From contig NZ_DASPLO010000201.1 in NCBI RefSeq assembly GCF_035627495.1, forward strand, positions 9,817 through 73,816: a stretch of DNA of 64,000 nt, in the 5' to 3' direction. The position numbers were made by a program, and so were the translations under genes. Of this stretch, positions 34,727-43,580 are shown in pieces. A model generated the notes under the pieces. That model was not told where the DNA came from. It did no database searches and saw only the letters and a program-made list of their open reading frames with translations. Numbering within the stretch: the first letter of the stretch is position 1; each line of letters starts with the position of its first letter. The DNA is from Methylocaldum sp035627495. GTDB lineage: Bacteria; Pseudomonadota; Gammaproteobacteria; Methylococcales; Methylococcaceae.

Positions 34727-36055
34727 TTAAAGGATATAGCGGCTCAAGTCTTCGTCTTTCGCCAGCTCGGCTAAATGCCGGTCCACGTACTGGGCATCGA
34801 TGACTACGGATTTTCCGGCATGATCCGGCGCTTCGTAGGAGACCGTTTCCAGAAGCCGTTCCAGCACGGTGTGCAGCCGTCGAGCGCCGATATTCTCGGT
34901 GCGCTCGTTCACCTCCCAGCTAATCTCGGCGATGCGGGCAATACCGTCCTGAGTGAACTCCAGTTCGACTCCCTCGGTGGTGAGCAACGCGGCGTACTGC
35001 TCGGTCAAGGAACTGGCCGGTTCGGTCAGAATGCGGATGAAGTCCTCCACCGTTAGGGCATTCAATTCCACGCGAATGGGCAATCGGCCCTGAAGCTCCG
35101 GAATGAGATCCGAGGGTTTCGAAAGATGAAATGCGCCGGAGGCGATGAATAGGATGTGATCGGTTCGGACCATGCCGTATTTCGTACTCACGGTTGAACC
35201 TTCCACCAAAGGCAGCAGGTCGCGCTGCACGCCCTCGCGGGAAACGTCCGGGCCGCCGCCGTACTCGCCACGTTTGCAGATCTTGTCGATCTCGTCGAGA
35301 AATACGATGCCGTTTTGTTCCACCGATTCTACCGCGCGCAGCTTGATGTCCTCCTCGTTGATCATCTTGGCCGATTCTTCCTCGCGAAGAATTTTGAGGG
35401 CGTCTTTGACCCGCAGTTTTCGGGTGCGCGTCCGTCCGGTGTGCAGGTTCTGGAACATGCTTTGGAGCTGACTGCTCATTTCCTCCATGCCGGGCGGCGC
35501 CATGATTTCCACGCCGATCGGCGAGGCGCTGACTTCGATTTCGATTTCCTTCTCGTCCAACTCGCCGTTACGGAGTTTTTGCCGGAACTTCTGCCGCGTC
35601 GCCGATTCCGGAGCGTGCTCTTCGCCGCTCCAGCCGGAGGCGCCCGGTAACAGGGCGTTTAAAACCCGCTCTTCGGCGGATTCTTCGGCGCCGGTTCGTA
35701 CCTTCGTCATCTCGGTTTGGCGCGTCATCTTTACCGCGGCATCGACTAGATCGCGAACGATGGATTCCACATCGCGCCCCACGTAGCCGACTTCGGTGAA
35801 CTTGGTCGCCTCCACCTTGATGAACGGCGCATTGGCGAGTCGCGCGAGACGACGGGCGATTTCGGTCTTGCCGACGCCCGTCGGTCCGATCATGAGAATA
35901 TTCTTGGGCGTGATTTCCTCACGCAGGGCGGGTTCGATCTGCATGCGCCGCCAGCGGTTGCGCAGGGCTATGGCGACGGCGCGCTTGGCGGCGGCTTGGC
36001 CGACGATGTGTTTGTCCAATTCGTGGACGATTTCTCGAGGAGTCATGTGCGTCAT
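34727..36055 (-). CDS. hslU: HslU ATPase of the HslVU protease
   Basis: HslU is the AAA+ unfoldase that feeds substrates to HslV. The 442-residue protein has Walker A GPTGVGKTEIARR, Walker B IVFLDEIDKI, the pore motif GYVGRDVE, the I-domain, and the conserved C-terminal tail LSRYIL that inserts into HslV. Its start overlaps the hslV stop by 4 bp. Confidence 0.96.
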   Translation of the reverse strand: MTHMTPREIVHELDKHIVGQAAAKRAVAIALRNRWRRMQIEPALREEITPKNILMIGPTGVGKTEIARRLARLANAPFIKVEATKFTEVGYVGRDVESIVRDLVDAAVKMTRQTEMTKVRTGAEESAEERVLNALLPGASGWSGEEHAPESATRQKFRQKLRNGELDEKEIEIEVSASPIGVEIMAPPGMEEMSSQLQSMFQNLHTGRTRTRKLRVKDALKILREEESAKMINEEDIKLRAVESVEQNGIVFLDEIDKICKRGEYGGGPDVSREGVQRDLLPLVEGSTVSTKYGMVRTDHILFIASGAFHLSKPSDLIPELQGRLPIRVELNALTVEDFIRILTEPASSLTEQYAALLTTEGVELEFTQDGIARIAEISWEVNERTENIGARRLHTVLERLLETVSYEAPDHAGKSVVIDAQYVDRHLAELAKDEDLSRYIL

Positions 36056-36615
36056 GAGTGTTCGTGCAGTTCCCGTTGCATATCCAGTTCTTCGATGACC
36101 AGATTGCGGTTGGTGTAAATGCAGATGTCGGCGGCGATTTGCAGCGACTTTTCAACGATGTCGAGAGCCCCTAATTCGGTGTTCTCCAGAAGTGCGCGGG
36201 CGGCTGCCTGTGCGAAAGGCCCTCCGGAACCGATGGCGATGAGGCCGTTTTCGGGCTCGATGACGTCGCCGTTGCCGGAAATAATCAGCGAAGCTTTCGA
36301 ATCGGCAATGGCGAGTAAGGCCTCAAGCCGCCGCAGCATCCGGTCGGTGCGCCAGTCTTTTACCAACTCGACCGCGGCCTTGGTCAGGTTGCCGCGCTGT
36401 TTTTCCAATTGACCTTCGAAGCGCTCGAATAGGGTGAACGCATCGGCCGTCGCGCCGGCGAATCCCGCGATCACGCGGCCATGATAAAGCCGGCGGACCT
36501 TGCGGGCGTTGCCTTTCATGACGGTGTTGCCCAAAGTCACTTGCCCGTCTCCACCGATGACCACTTTGTCGCCGCGGCGGACGGAAACGATAGTTGTGCC
36601 GTGAAACTGTTCCAC
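36052..36615 (-). CDS. hslV: HslV peptidase of the HslVU protease
   Basis: HslV is the proteasome-like threonine peptidase. The 187-residue precursor has six residues (MEQFHG) before the TTIVSVRRGDKVV block, whose first Thr becomes the catalytic N-terminus after processing; enterobacterial HslV only loses Met. GGDGQVTLGNTVMKGNARKVRR and AGFAGATADAFTLFERFE are family motifs. It leads the hslVU operon and is divergent from rlmI. Confidence 0.95.
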   Translation of the reverse strand: MEQFHGTTIVSVRRGDKVVIGGDGQVTLGNTVMKGNARKVRRLYHGRVIAGFAGATADAFTLFERFEGQLEKQRGNLTKAAVELVKDWRTDRMLRRLEALLAIADSKASLIISGNGDVIEPENGLIAIGSGGPFAQAAARALLENTELGALDIVEKSLQIAADICIYTNRNLVIEELDMQRELHEHS

Positions 36616-36761
36616 AAGCTTGCCTGTCTAGCCAAAACGTCGATTGTACACCATCAGGGCGGCGCGGACTGCTGACCGGAATGGTCCGTCGGTTTTTAGA
36701 TCCTGCAAAGGATGGAATCGTGCGAGATAATGACCAACTATTTTCATTTTCCGCGACAGTT

Positions 36762-37961
36762 ATGAGCCAGCTACCTTCAATACGCCTCAAGAAGAACGAA
36801 GAACGACGATTGCGCGGAGGCCATTTATGGATTTTCAGCAACGAGGTGGATATTGCGGCGACCCCGCTCAAGGCTTTCGGGGCGGGTGATTTGGCAGTCG
36901 TGGAGAGCTTCCGCGGGCAAGTCCTGGGTATCGCCTACGTTAACCCGGCGTCGCTGATTTGTGCCCGTCTTTTTACTCGGGATTTGCACGCCGAAATCGA
37001 CCGGGCCTTCTTTGAGCAACGTCTCAAGCGCGCGCTGCGATTGCGGGAGCGCGTGTTCGATAAACCCTTTTATCGGCTGGTCTATGGCGAAAGCGACGGC
37101 ATGCCGGGAGCGGTGGTGGATCGCTTCGGCGATGTGTTTGTCGTGCAGGCGAATACGGCCGGCATGGAGAAGCTTCAGGAACCTCTGGTGGCTGCGATCG
37201 AGGCTCTATTCAGCCCCAGCGCCGTCGTTTTGAAAAACACGTCGAGCCTCAGGGCTTTGGAAGGACTCGAGACTTACACGAGGACCGCCAAAGGTGCTTT
37301 GGAGAAACCGGTCGAAATCGAAGAGAACGGCGCCCGGTTTCTGGTGGATCCGGTCGGCGGCCAAAAGACCGGTTGGTTTTTCGATCATCGCGAGAGCCGA
37401 GCCATGCTGGCGAAGCTCTCACGCGGTCGGCGCGTGCTCGACCTTTTCTCTTACACCGCGGCATGGGGCGTACAAGCTGCGCTGGCCGGAGCGGAAACGG
37501 TCGACTGCGTGGATGGTTCCGAGACGGCTTTGGCCTTGGCGGCGGAGAATGGCCGGCTCAATGGTGTTGCGGAGAAGATGCGGTTCGTCAAGGACGACGT
37601 ATTCGAGTTCTTGAAGCGAGCGAGGGAGGAGCGGCAACGCTATGACGTGATCGTGCTCGACCCTCCGGCCCTGATCAAGCGTAAGAAAGACGTCGGCCAA
37701 GGCGTCGAAGCCTATCGGCGGCTGAATCAAGGCGCGATACAGGTATTGGCCCCGGGAGGTATTTTGGTATCGGCTTCATGCTCGTTTCATTTGCAGCGAG
37801 ACGTTTTGCACGATCTTTTGCGGACCACGGCGAGGAGTTTGGATCGCCATTTGGTGTTTTTCGGACGTGAAGGGCAAGCGCCCGATCATCCCGTACATCC
37901 CGCGATTCCCGAAACCGATTATTTGAAAACCTTTTTTTGTTATATCACCGAAGGCCTATGA
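36762..37961 (+). CDS. rlmI: 23S rRNA (cytosine-5) methyltransferase RlmI-like
   Basis: RlmI methylates cytosine 1962 of 23S rRNA. The 399-residue protein (from ATG 36762) has an N-terminal PUA domain (RGGHLWIFSNEV), an EEHEE-type central region and a Rossmann methyltransferase domain with VLDLFSYTAAWGVQAA, VLDPPALIKRK and the catalytic Cys in SASCSFHL. Upstream in-frame codons overlap the divergent hslV leader and are not needed. It converges with the next gene with 28 bp between them. Confidence 0.88.
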   Translation: MSQLPSIRLKKNEERRLRGGHLWIFSNEVDIAATPLKAFGAGDLAVVESFRGQVLGIAYVNPASLICARLFTRDLHAEIDRAFFEQRLKRALRLRERVFDKPFYRLVYGESDGMPGAVVDRFGDVFVVQANTAGMEKLQEPLVAAIEALFSPSAVVLKNTSSLRALEGLETYTRTAKGALEKPVEIEENGARFLVDPVGGQKTGWFFDHRESRAMLAKLSRGRRVLDLFSYTAAWGVQAALAGAETVDCVDGSETALALAAENGRLNGVAEKMRFVKDDVFEFLKRAREERQRYDVIVLDPPALIKRKKDVGQGVEAYRRLNQGAIQVLAPGGILVSASCSFHLQRDVLHDLLRTTARSLDRHLVFFGREGQAPDHPVHPAIPETDYLKTFFCYITEGL

Positions 37962-37989
37962 GCGGCGAACCGGTTTCCAGCCAGGCGTT

Positions 37990-40332
37990 TTAGGGGTTGC
38001 TCGCCTGAGGAGATAACTGACTGGTTTGCTCCAGCCAATGACTGAGGAAATTCCGGCCGAACCCGGTGCCGAACAGTCCCCCCAAGACAAGCGCCGTCAG
38101 AAACAGCGCTATCGCGACGGTAACCGGAAGTGCGGCGGCGAACTCGGAGCGCAGTCTTTTCCGCTGGTCCGCATCCGCGGCGCGCGCCGCGGATGCGGCG
38201 GCTTCCAGAACGGTTAGCCGTTGCCGGGTGGTTTGAAGTTCTTTTCCGAGCTTGCTTCTTTCCTCCTCCACGTCGCGGAGCCTGGTTTGCATCGCCGTCA
38301 GGTCGTCCGCGGCCTGGCGGCGCACCATGTCCAACTCGCTACGCAGAGTTAGCATGTCCTCATCGGCGGTATTCGCGCCATGCTCGATGAATTCGTCCGT
38401 CACCGTCTGCAGTTCCGTCACCTGTCGTGCTAAATCCTCCGCCTGCCGCTCGGCGGCTTCTTTATCGCTGATCGCCTGCAGATTAAGGGCTTTCAGCTGT
38501 TCAATTTCCTGTTGCAAGGCGGATAGGGCATTATCGCCCGGACCTTTTTCAACTCCGGTGTTCTTGTGCTTCTCCGCCAATAGGCGCTCATGATTCTCTC
38601 GCAAGGATCTCAGCGCTGTTTCTCTATCGTTCGCTGCTTCGCGAACTCGTTCCAGCTCCGTTTTCAGCGCGTCGATTTCCTCCTGTGCTTTTTGCAATCG
38701 TTCTTCGGCCTGCTGGCGCTTTTCCGAGATGGACGCCACGGATGCAATGATGTCACCGGCCTTGGTCAATTGTTCTTTCAGCGCACGCGCTTGAGAAATT
38801 GCTTCTGCCGCCGTGTTTTCGGATGCCGTCAAACGTTGAGCGAGATTTCTTTCCCGCAAAACGCCTTCTTGCACTGTCGCTTCGAGTTCCTGTAATCGGC
38901 TCGGCAATGCCGCTGTGTGATCCTCTAAATCCTGGCTCTCCCGCACAGCCGGTTGCATTGATTCCGTCGTGCCTTGATTTTCCTTCCGCTCAGCGGCGAG
39001 CAGAGCGTCCAATGTTGGTGTCTGATCCCTTGGATAAAGTAGACCAAGCGGTTCGCTCTCTTGGTCCTCCGGCATCTCTATGGCGAGGGTGCCGAAAGAG
39101 TTTTGGGTCTCTTCCGGCTCTTCAATCTGACTGGCTTCAACGCCCGTCTCTTCTTCGAGTATTTGCAGCGTGAGATCGGGTTGCCCCGTCTCCGAATTCG
39201 AGTAAGCCGCGGCGACCAATGCGCTGGAGGGCACGGATTTTGGCGCTTCGATGACCAAGTGATCCCGGGGCACGCCACCGATGCCGCCGGCCAGGACATG
39301 AGCCTCAAAGCTGTAGCGCATCAGCAGGAAGGCGGCAGTCTCGCTGAGCAGGCCGTTTTCGCAAACCAGAAGGTACTTGCTTTGCCGGTTCAGGGTCGGA
39401 AGCATCATCCGCAAGGAGAAAAACGGAATATTGAGGCTTCCCGGCAAGTGACCATGCTCGTAAATATCCGGTGATCGGACATCCAGCCACACCGCATCCT
39501 GACTCGCCATCCTTTGGGCGGTCTCCATATCGACATGGGAAATGACAGGATCCTTGAGCTGTTTGAGAAAACTGGCTTTGTCCAGCCTTAGCAACAAACC
39601 GTCGGTCAACATGGTGACCGTCACGTTGCGCGGGTCCCCGGAAATCAAGGAATCCTCGCCAAAGGTGTCACTGGTTTTCAGCGTGGCGAGCTTGATCTCT
39701 TTGCCGAGTCGGGATGGCTTGCGCGTCAGAACGCAGCGTCCTTTTTTGATGATGTAGTAAAAGTCGCCGGGATCACCCTGGTGGCAGATCACATCGCCCG
39801 CTTTGACCTCTATTTCCTCGAGAGTGCGAAGGACTGCCTGCATGTTGGCCGGAGACAGGCGTTGGAAAATCGGCGATTTGAGAAGCGCCGTCATCCAGTC
39901 GCGCGTGGGTTCCTCCGGAATGTCGCTGACTTTATACGCGGCTGTTCCTTGGCGGAGTTCCTCCTGCTGGTTCACGACCTCCGGTTTGATTCGGACGTAC
40001 CTGACTGTGTCCTTCGCGACGGCGGAAACTTTGCGTGGAATCTGATGGGCCAGGGCAAATCGGGCGGTATCCGTTCCACCGCTGATCGAATCCATTTCGA
40101 CGCCCCCCGCCTGTAGCGATATCGTACCGCTTAACAGGTACACGAATTCGGTCCTCGTTTCTCCTTGTTGAAAGAGGACCGAATCTCTCGGCGCCTGTTC
40201 GATTTGGATTTGCGAGCAGAGCTGCTCGAATCGGCTAGTCGAAAGCGTATTGAGCGGAATCAGCCGGCGCAATTCCAGCACATCAAGGGCACTCAAGGCG
40301 GGAGGCATGTTTTTGTTGCTAGAGTATTCCAA
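37990..40332 (-). CDS. Two cyclic-nucleotide-binding domains, rhodanese, coiled coil and membrane anchor
   Basis: The 780-residue protein combines modules not usually seen together. Residues about 25-120 and 150-265 look like CNB domains (the second has KAGDVICHQGDPGDFYYIIKKG and DTFGEDSLISGDPRNVTV). A rhodanese domain follows (about 268-365) with VWLDVRSPDIYEHGHLPGSL and the active-site Cys324 in VCENGLLS. A low-complexity region and long coiled coil (about 470-735) lead to a C-terminal membrane helix (about 740-765). A membrane-tethered sensor with sulfurtransferase-like activity is a possible reading. The gene is divergent from the degQ-like gene. Confidence 0.75.
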   Translation of the reverse strand: MEYSSNKNMPPALSALDVLELRRLIPLNTLSTSRFEQLCSQIQIEQAPRDSVLFQQGETRTEFVYLLSGTISLQAGGVEMDSISGGTDTARFALAHQIPRKVSAVAKDTVRYVRIKPEVVNQQEELRQGTAAYKVSDIPEEPTRDWMTALLKSPIFQRLSPANMQAVLRTLEEIEVKAGDVICHQGDPGDFYYIIKKGRCVLTRKPSRLGKEIKLATLKTSDTFGEDSLISGDPRNVTVTMLTDGLLLRLDKASFLKQLKDPVISHVDMETAQRMASQDAVWLDVRSPDIYEHGHLPGSLNIPFFSLRMMLPTLNRQSKYLLVCENGLLSETAAFLLMRYSFEAHVLAGGIGGVPRDHLVIEAPKSVPSSALVAAAYSNSETGQPDLTLQILEEETGVEASQIEEPEETQNSFGTLAIEMPEDQESEPLGLLYPRDQTPTLDALLAAERKENQGTTESMQPAVRESQDLEDHTAALPSRLQELEATVQEGVLRERNLAQRLTASENTAAEAISQARALKEQLTKAGDIIASVASISEKRQQAEERLQKAQEEIDALKTELERVREAANDRETALRSLRENHERLLAEKHKNTGVEKGPGDNALSALQQEIEQLKALNLQAISDKEAAERQAEDLARQVTELQTVTDEFIEHGANTADEDMLTLRSELDMVRRQAADDLTAMQTRLRDVEEERSKLGKELQTTRQRLTVLEAAASAARAADADQRKRLRSEFAAALPVTVAIALFLTALVLGGLFGTGFGRNFLSHWLEQTSQLSPQASNP

Positions 40333-40380
40333 TTTATGGTTGGTAGGCAGTGATCGTTTCCGGTGCTCGTGCCGGTGGCG

Positions 40381-40410
40381 TTGTCCGGTTTTCCTGCGCT
40401 TTCATATAAT
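40381..40410 (+). promoter_or_regulatory. Sigma70-like promoter for the DegQ-type protease gene
   Basis: TTGTCC (40381-40386) and TATAAT (40405-40410) are spaced by 18 bp. The -10 box is perfect and lies about 98 bp before the ATG at 40508. Confidence 0.5.
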
Positions 40411-40507
40411 AGACCATCCCTCCGCAAGCGCTTTGTGATGTCTATCAATTATTAATGGCCCAGGATTAAGGCCATTCCAACCCTCTTGAAACGACTGAGG
40501 TACAACA

Positions 40508-41863
40508 ATGAGCAATAATCGTCGATTGCTTCCGCTTTTTCTGGGCGGTTTGCTGTTTTTCTCGAATGCGGCGTACGCGGCCTGGCCGACCAGCGTAGAC
40601 GGTCAGTCTTTGCCGAGCCTCGCGCCCATGCTGAAAAAGACAACGCCGGCTGTGGTGAATATTTCGACGCGGACGCAAATTCAGGAAGCCGAGCATCCTT
40701 TGCTGCGCGACCCATTCTTTCGCTATTTTTTCGACATCCCGAATCAACCCCGTCGCCGCGAAACCTCCAGCTTGGGTTCGGGAGTAATCGTAGACGCGAA
40801 ACGCGGATATATCCTCACCAACAATCACGTCATCGACAAAGCCGATGAGATTACCGTGACTCTGAACGACGGCCGTCATCTCAATGCGAAATTGATTGGA
40901 GCCGATCCGGAATCGGATATCGCCGTCGTCAAGGTGGAGCCGCAGAATTTGAGCGAGCTGCCGATCGCCGATTCCGGGCAATTGCAAGTGGGCGATTTTG
41001 TCGTGGCGATCGGTAATCCGTTTGGACTGGGGCAAACCGTCACTTCCGGCATTATCAGCGCACTCGGCCGTTCCGGGCTCGGCATCGAAGGCTACGAGGA
41101 TTTCATCCAGACCGATGCCTCGATCAACCCCGGCAATTCGGGCGGCGCACTGGTCAATCTGCGTGGCGAGCTGATCGGCATCAACACCGCCATCCTGGCG
41201 CCGAGCGGCGGCAATGTGGGCATCGGCTTTGCCATTCCGGCCAATATGGCGACCAGTATCATGAACACCTTGGTCGAGCATGGCGAAATTCGCCGCGGTT
41301 TGCTCGGCGTGGCGGTTCAGGATTTGACCCCGGAATTAGCCCAAGCCTTCGGCCTCACCCAAACTCAAGGCGCCGTCATTACCGGCGTGCAGCCCGATTC
41401 TCCGGCCGCCAAGGCCAAACTGGAGCCCGGCGACATCGTGCTGGCGATTAACGACCGTCGCGTGAAGAACAGCATGGACGTCCGCAATGCCGTCGGTCTG
41501 CAGCAGATCGGTGACGAGGTGACGATCGAGGTTCTGCACAAGGGTGAAAACGTAGTCCGCGAAGCGAAGATCGCGGCGCCCAAGATTAGTCGGGAGGAAG
41601 GCAAAAAGATCCATCCAAAGCTTTCCGGTACTTTGCTTAGCAACACCGAGCCGAACGAGCCGGCGCAAGGCGTGCGCGTGGAAAAGATCCATACTGCATC
41701 CTATGCTTTCCAAGCCGGTCTGCGGCCGGGCGATATTATCGTCATGGCCAATCGCCAGCCGGTGAGCAATCTGAAGGACCTCAAGGCCGCAGCCGGCGGC
41801 AGCGGCGAACTGCTGCTCAATCTGCAGCGGGGGAACGGCTCGTTCTTCTTGTTACTGCGCTGA
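40508..41863 (+). CDS. Periplasmic serine protease DegP/DegQ family (MucD-like)
   Basis: HtrA-type proteases degrade misfolded envelope proteins and can act as chaperones. The 451-residue product has a signal peptide ending near AYA-AWP, then the trypsin-like domain with the triad His107 (TNNHVID), Asp137 (ESDIAVVK) and Ser211 (NPGNSGGAL). Two PDZ domains follow, the second truncated-looking but recognisable (ASYAFQAGLRPGDIIVMANRQPV). The short LA loop (no long insert before His) resembles DegQ/MucD rather than DegP. A terminator follows. Confidence 0.93.
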   Translation: MSNNRRLLPLFLGGLLFFSNAAYAAWPTSVDGQSLPSLAPMLKKTTPAVVNISTRTQIQEAEHPLLRDPFFRYFFDIPNQPRRRETSSLGSGVIVDAKRGYILTNNHVIDKADEITVTLNDGRHLNAKLIGADPESDIAVVKVEPQNLSELPIADSGQLQVGDFVVAIGNPFGLGQTVTSGIISALGRSGLGIEGYEDFIQTDASINPGNSGGALVNLRGELIGINTAILAPSGGNVGIGFAIPANMATSIMNTLVEHGEIRRGLLGVAVQDLTPELAQAFGLTQTQGAVITGVQPDSPAAKAKLEPGDIVLAINDRRVKNSMDVRNAVGLQQIGDEVTIEVLHKGENVVREAKIAAPKISREEGKKIHPKLSGTLLSNTEPNEPAQGVRVEKIHTASYAFQAGLRPGDIIVMANRQPVSNLKDLKAAAGGSGELLLNLQRGNGSFFLLLR

Positions 41864-41882
41864 TAAAGAGCGTCAATCGGCT

Positions 41883-41908
41883 AAGGGGCTGCATAACAGC
41901 CCCTTTTT
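41883..41908 (+). terminator. Rho-independent terminator after the DegQ-type gene
   Basis: A perfect 9-bp stem (AAGGGGCTG with CAGCCCCTT, loop CATAA) runs into TTT, then GTTG. It lies 20 bp after the stop codon. Confidence 0.8.
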
Positions 41909-41924
41909 GTTGCGAGAGAAATCT

Positions 41925-42566
41925 ATGGGTTTTTGGTGGACCATTTCCCAGCCGAATTACTGGGTGCCCTTGATGATCGTAGCTCTGCTGCACATGCCGC
42001 TTTTCATTCTGCTGGACAGGTTGCAACAGGGTTTGGAGGGGGTGCCGGTGAGCCGCGAAATTGCGGTCCGGATCGGGCCGCCCTTTATCCATGCATTGCT
42101 GGCCCTCGGCTTTATCGCTTTGGTGCATCCTTATCAGTTCGGGCGGGCCGGGGAGGCGGGTTTCGTGCAAAGCCTGCATGCCGGCGCCAGGCCGGTGTCG
42201 GATCTGTTCAACCTGGCTTTCGTGCTGTCGGTCTCTCTGCCCTGGCTGCCCGTGCTCGGCAATTACCGGGGCATAGTGACATCCCTTCAAATCGCCGTTC
42301 TCGGAGCCGTGCTGTTGCACTGGTGGCATCCGGAGTTGTCGATAGATTTTTTTCCGCCTGCTTCAACGCTAGTCGGACTGATCGCCTTGTCCATCGGGCT
42401 GCATCTTTTGGGGCGGGAGCTCGGCGAACGGCTCGGGCGCCGACTGGACGGGGTGTTTGAAACGGAAGGGTGGGCGAATCTCATCGAGGCGTCACTCGAT
42501 TTCCTGCTGCAAGGCGCGGTGCTGCTGCGCTATGGGCTTTATTTGGGCGAGCAGTTGCCGAGTTAG
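41925..42566 (+). CDS. Multi-pass membrane protein, unknown function
   Basis: The 213-residue product has about five hydrophobic helices (for example VPLMIVALLHMPLFILLD, ALLALGFIALVHP, GIVTSLQIAVLGAVLLHWW and LVGLIALSIGLHLLG). No domain is recognised. ATG 41925 with GAGAGA upstream is preferred; a TTG further upstream falls inside the preceding terminator. It is convergent with ilvE. Confidence 0.7.
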   Translation: MGFWWTISQPNYWVPLMIVALLHMPLFILLDRLQQGLEGVPVSREIAVRIGPPFIHALLALGFIALVHPYQFGRAGEAGFVQSLHAGARPVSDLFNLAFVLSVSLPWLPVLGNYRGIVTSLQIAVLGAVLLHWWHPELSIDFFPPASTLVGLIALSIGLHLLGRELGERLGRRLDGVFETEGWANLIEASLDFLLQGAVLLRYGLYLGEQLPS

Positions 42567-42600
42567 CAAAAACGAGGCAGGGCGGGATTTCCCCGCCCTG
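42563..42600 (-). terminator. Terminator for ilvE
   Basis: A 9-bp GC-rich stem (CAGGGCGGG with CCCGCCCTG, loop of 5 nt) lies 20 bp beyond the ilvE stop. On the minus strand the hairpin is followed by CCTCGTTTTTGC, a short U run. Confidence 0.65.
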
Positions 42601-42619
42601 AAATGCGACTGAGGTCCAA

Positions 42620-43543
42620 TCAGCCTACATGGCTGAGCCACTCGGCGTGGTCGTCGCGCCGGCCGTGCACGTAATCGAAATAGAGCGCTTGCAGTTTTTC
42701 CGTGATCGGCCCGCGCGCGCCGTCGCCGATGGTCCGCCCGTCCACTTCCCGGATAGGGGTCACTTCGGCGGCGGTGCCGGTGAAGAAAGCCTCATCCGCG
42801 ACATAGACTTCGTCGCGGGTAATCCGTTTTTCGACGACTTCAAGCCCGCTTTCCCGCGCGATGGTGAAGACGGTTTCGCGGGTGATGCCTTCCAGCGCCG
42901 AGGTCAGATCCGGCGTGTAGAGCTTGCCGCGGCGCACGATGAAGATGTTCTCGCCGCTGCCTTCGGCTACGTAACCCTCGTGATCGAGCAGCAAGGCTTC
43001 GTCGCAGCCGGCTTCCACAGCTTCCTGAACGGCCAGAATCGAGTTCAGGTAATTGCCGTTCGCCTTGGCCTTGCACATTACGCTGTTGACGTAATTGCGG
43101 GTGTAAGAAGATGTGCGGACCTTGATGCCGCGCGCCATGTTTTCGGCGCCGAGATAGCTGCCCCATTCCCAGGCGGCGATCATGACGTGAACCTTGAGAT
43201 TCTTGGCGTGCAAGCCCATGCCCTCGGAACCGTAGAAGCACATCGGCCGGATATAAGCGCTAGATAGGCTGTTCCGGCTTACGGATTCGCGTTGCGCCCG
43301 GTCGAGGATGTCCTTGTCGAAAGGAATCTTCATGCTCATGATGTGGGCGGAGCGGAACAGCCGGTCGGTGTGGTCGCGCAGGCGGAAGATCGCCGCGCCC
43401 CGGTCGGTCTTGTAAGCCCGCAGCCCCTCGAACACGCCGCAGCCGTAATGCAGGGTATGGGTCAGCACGTGAACCTTTGCGTCTCGCCAGGGCAGCCATT
43501 CGCCGTCGAGCCAGATGACGCCGTCTCTGTCATCCATCGCCAT
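42620..43543 (-). CDS. ilvE: Branched-chain amino acid aminotransferase
   Basis: IlvE performs the last step of valine, leucine and isoleucine synthesis using PLP. The 307-residue protein carries the class IV aminotransferase features: VHVLTHTLHYGCGVFEGLRAY, the PLP-binding Lys in CKAKANGNYLNS, DEALLLDHEGYVAEGSGENIF and FFTGTAAEVTPIREVDGR. It lies 37 bp after glnE on the same strand, an arrangement found in several gammaproteobacteria. An ATG two codons inside is an alternative start. Confidence 0.96.
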   Translation of the reverse strand: MAMDDRDGVIWLDGEWLPWRDAKVHVLTHTLHYGCGVFEGLRAYKTDRGAAIFRLRDHTDRLFRSAHIMSMKIPFDKDILDRAQRESVSRNSLSSAYIRPMCFYGSEGMGLHAKNLKVHVMIAAWEWGSYLGAENMARGIKVRTSSYTRNYVNSVMCKAKANGNYLNSILAVQEAVEAGCDEALLLDHEGYVAEGSGENIFIVRRGKLYTPDLTSALEGITRETVFTIARESGLEVVEKRITRDEVYVADEAFFTGTAAEVTPIREVDGRTIGDGARGPITEKLQALYFDYVHGRRDDHAEWLSHVG

Positions 43544-43580
43544 CAGTCGTTCTCCGAAGTTACCAGTGAAAGTGAAAAGC

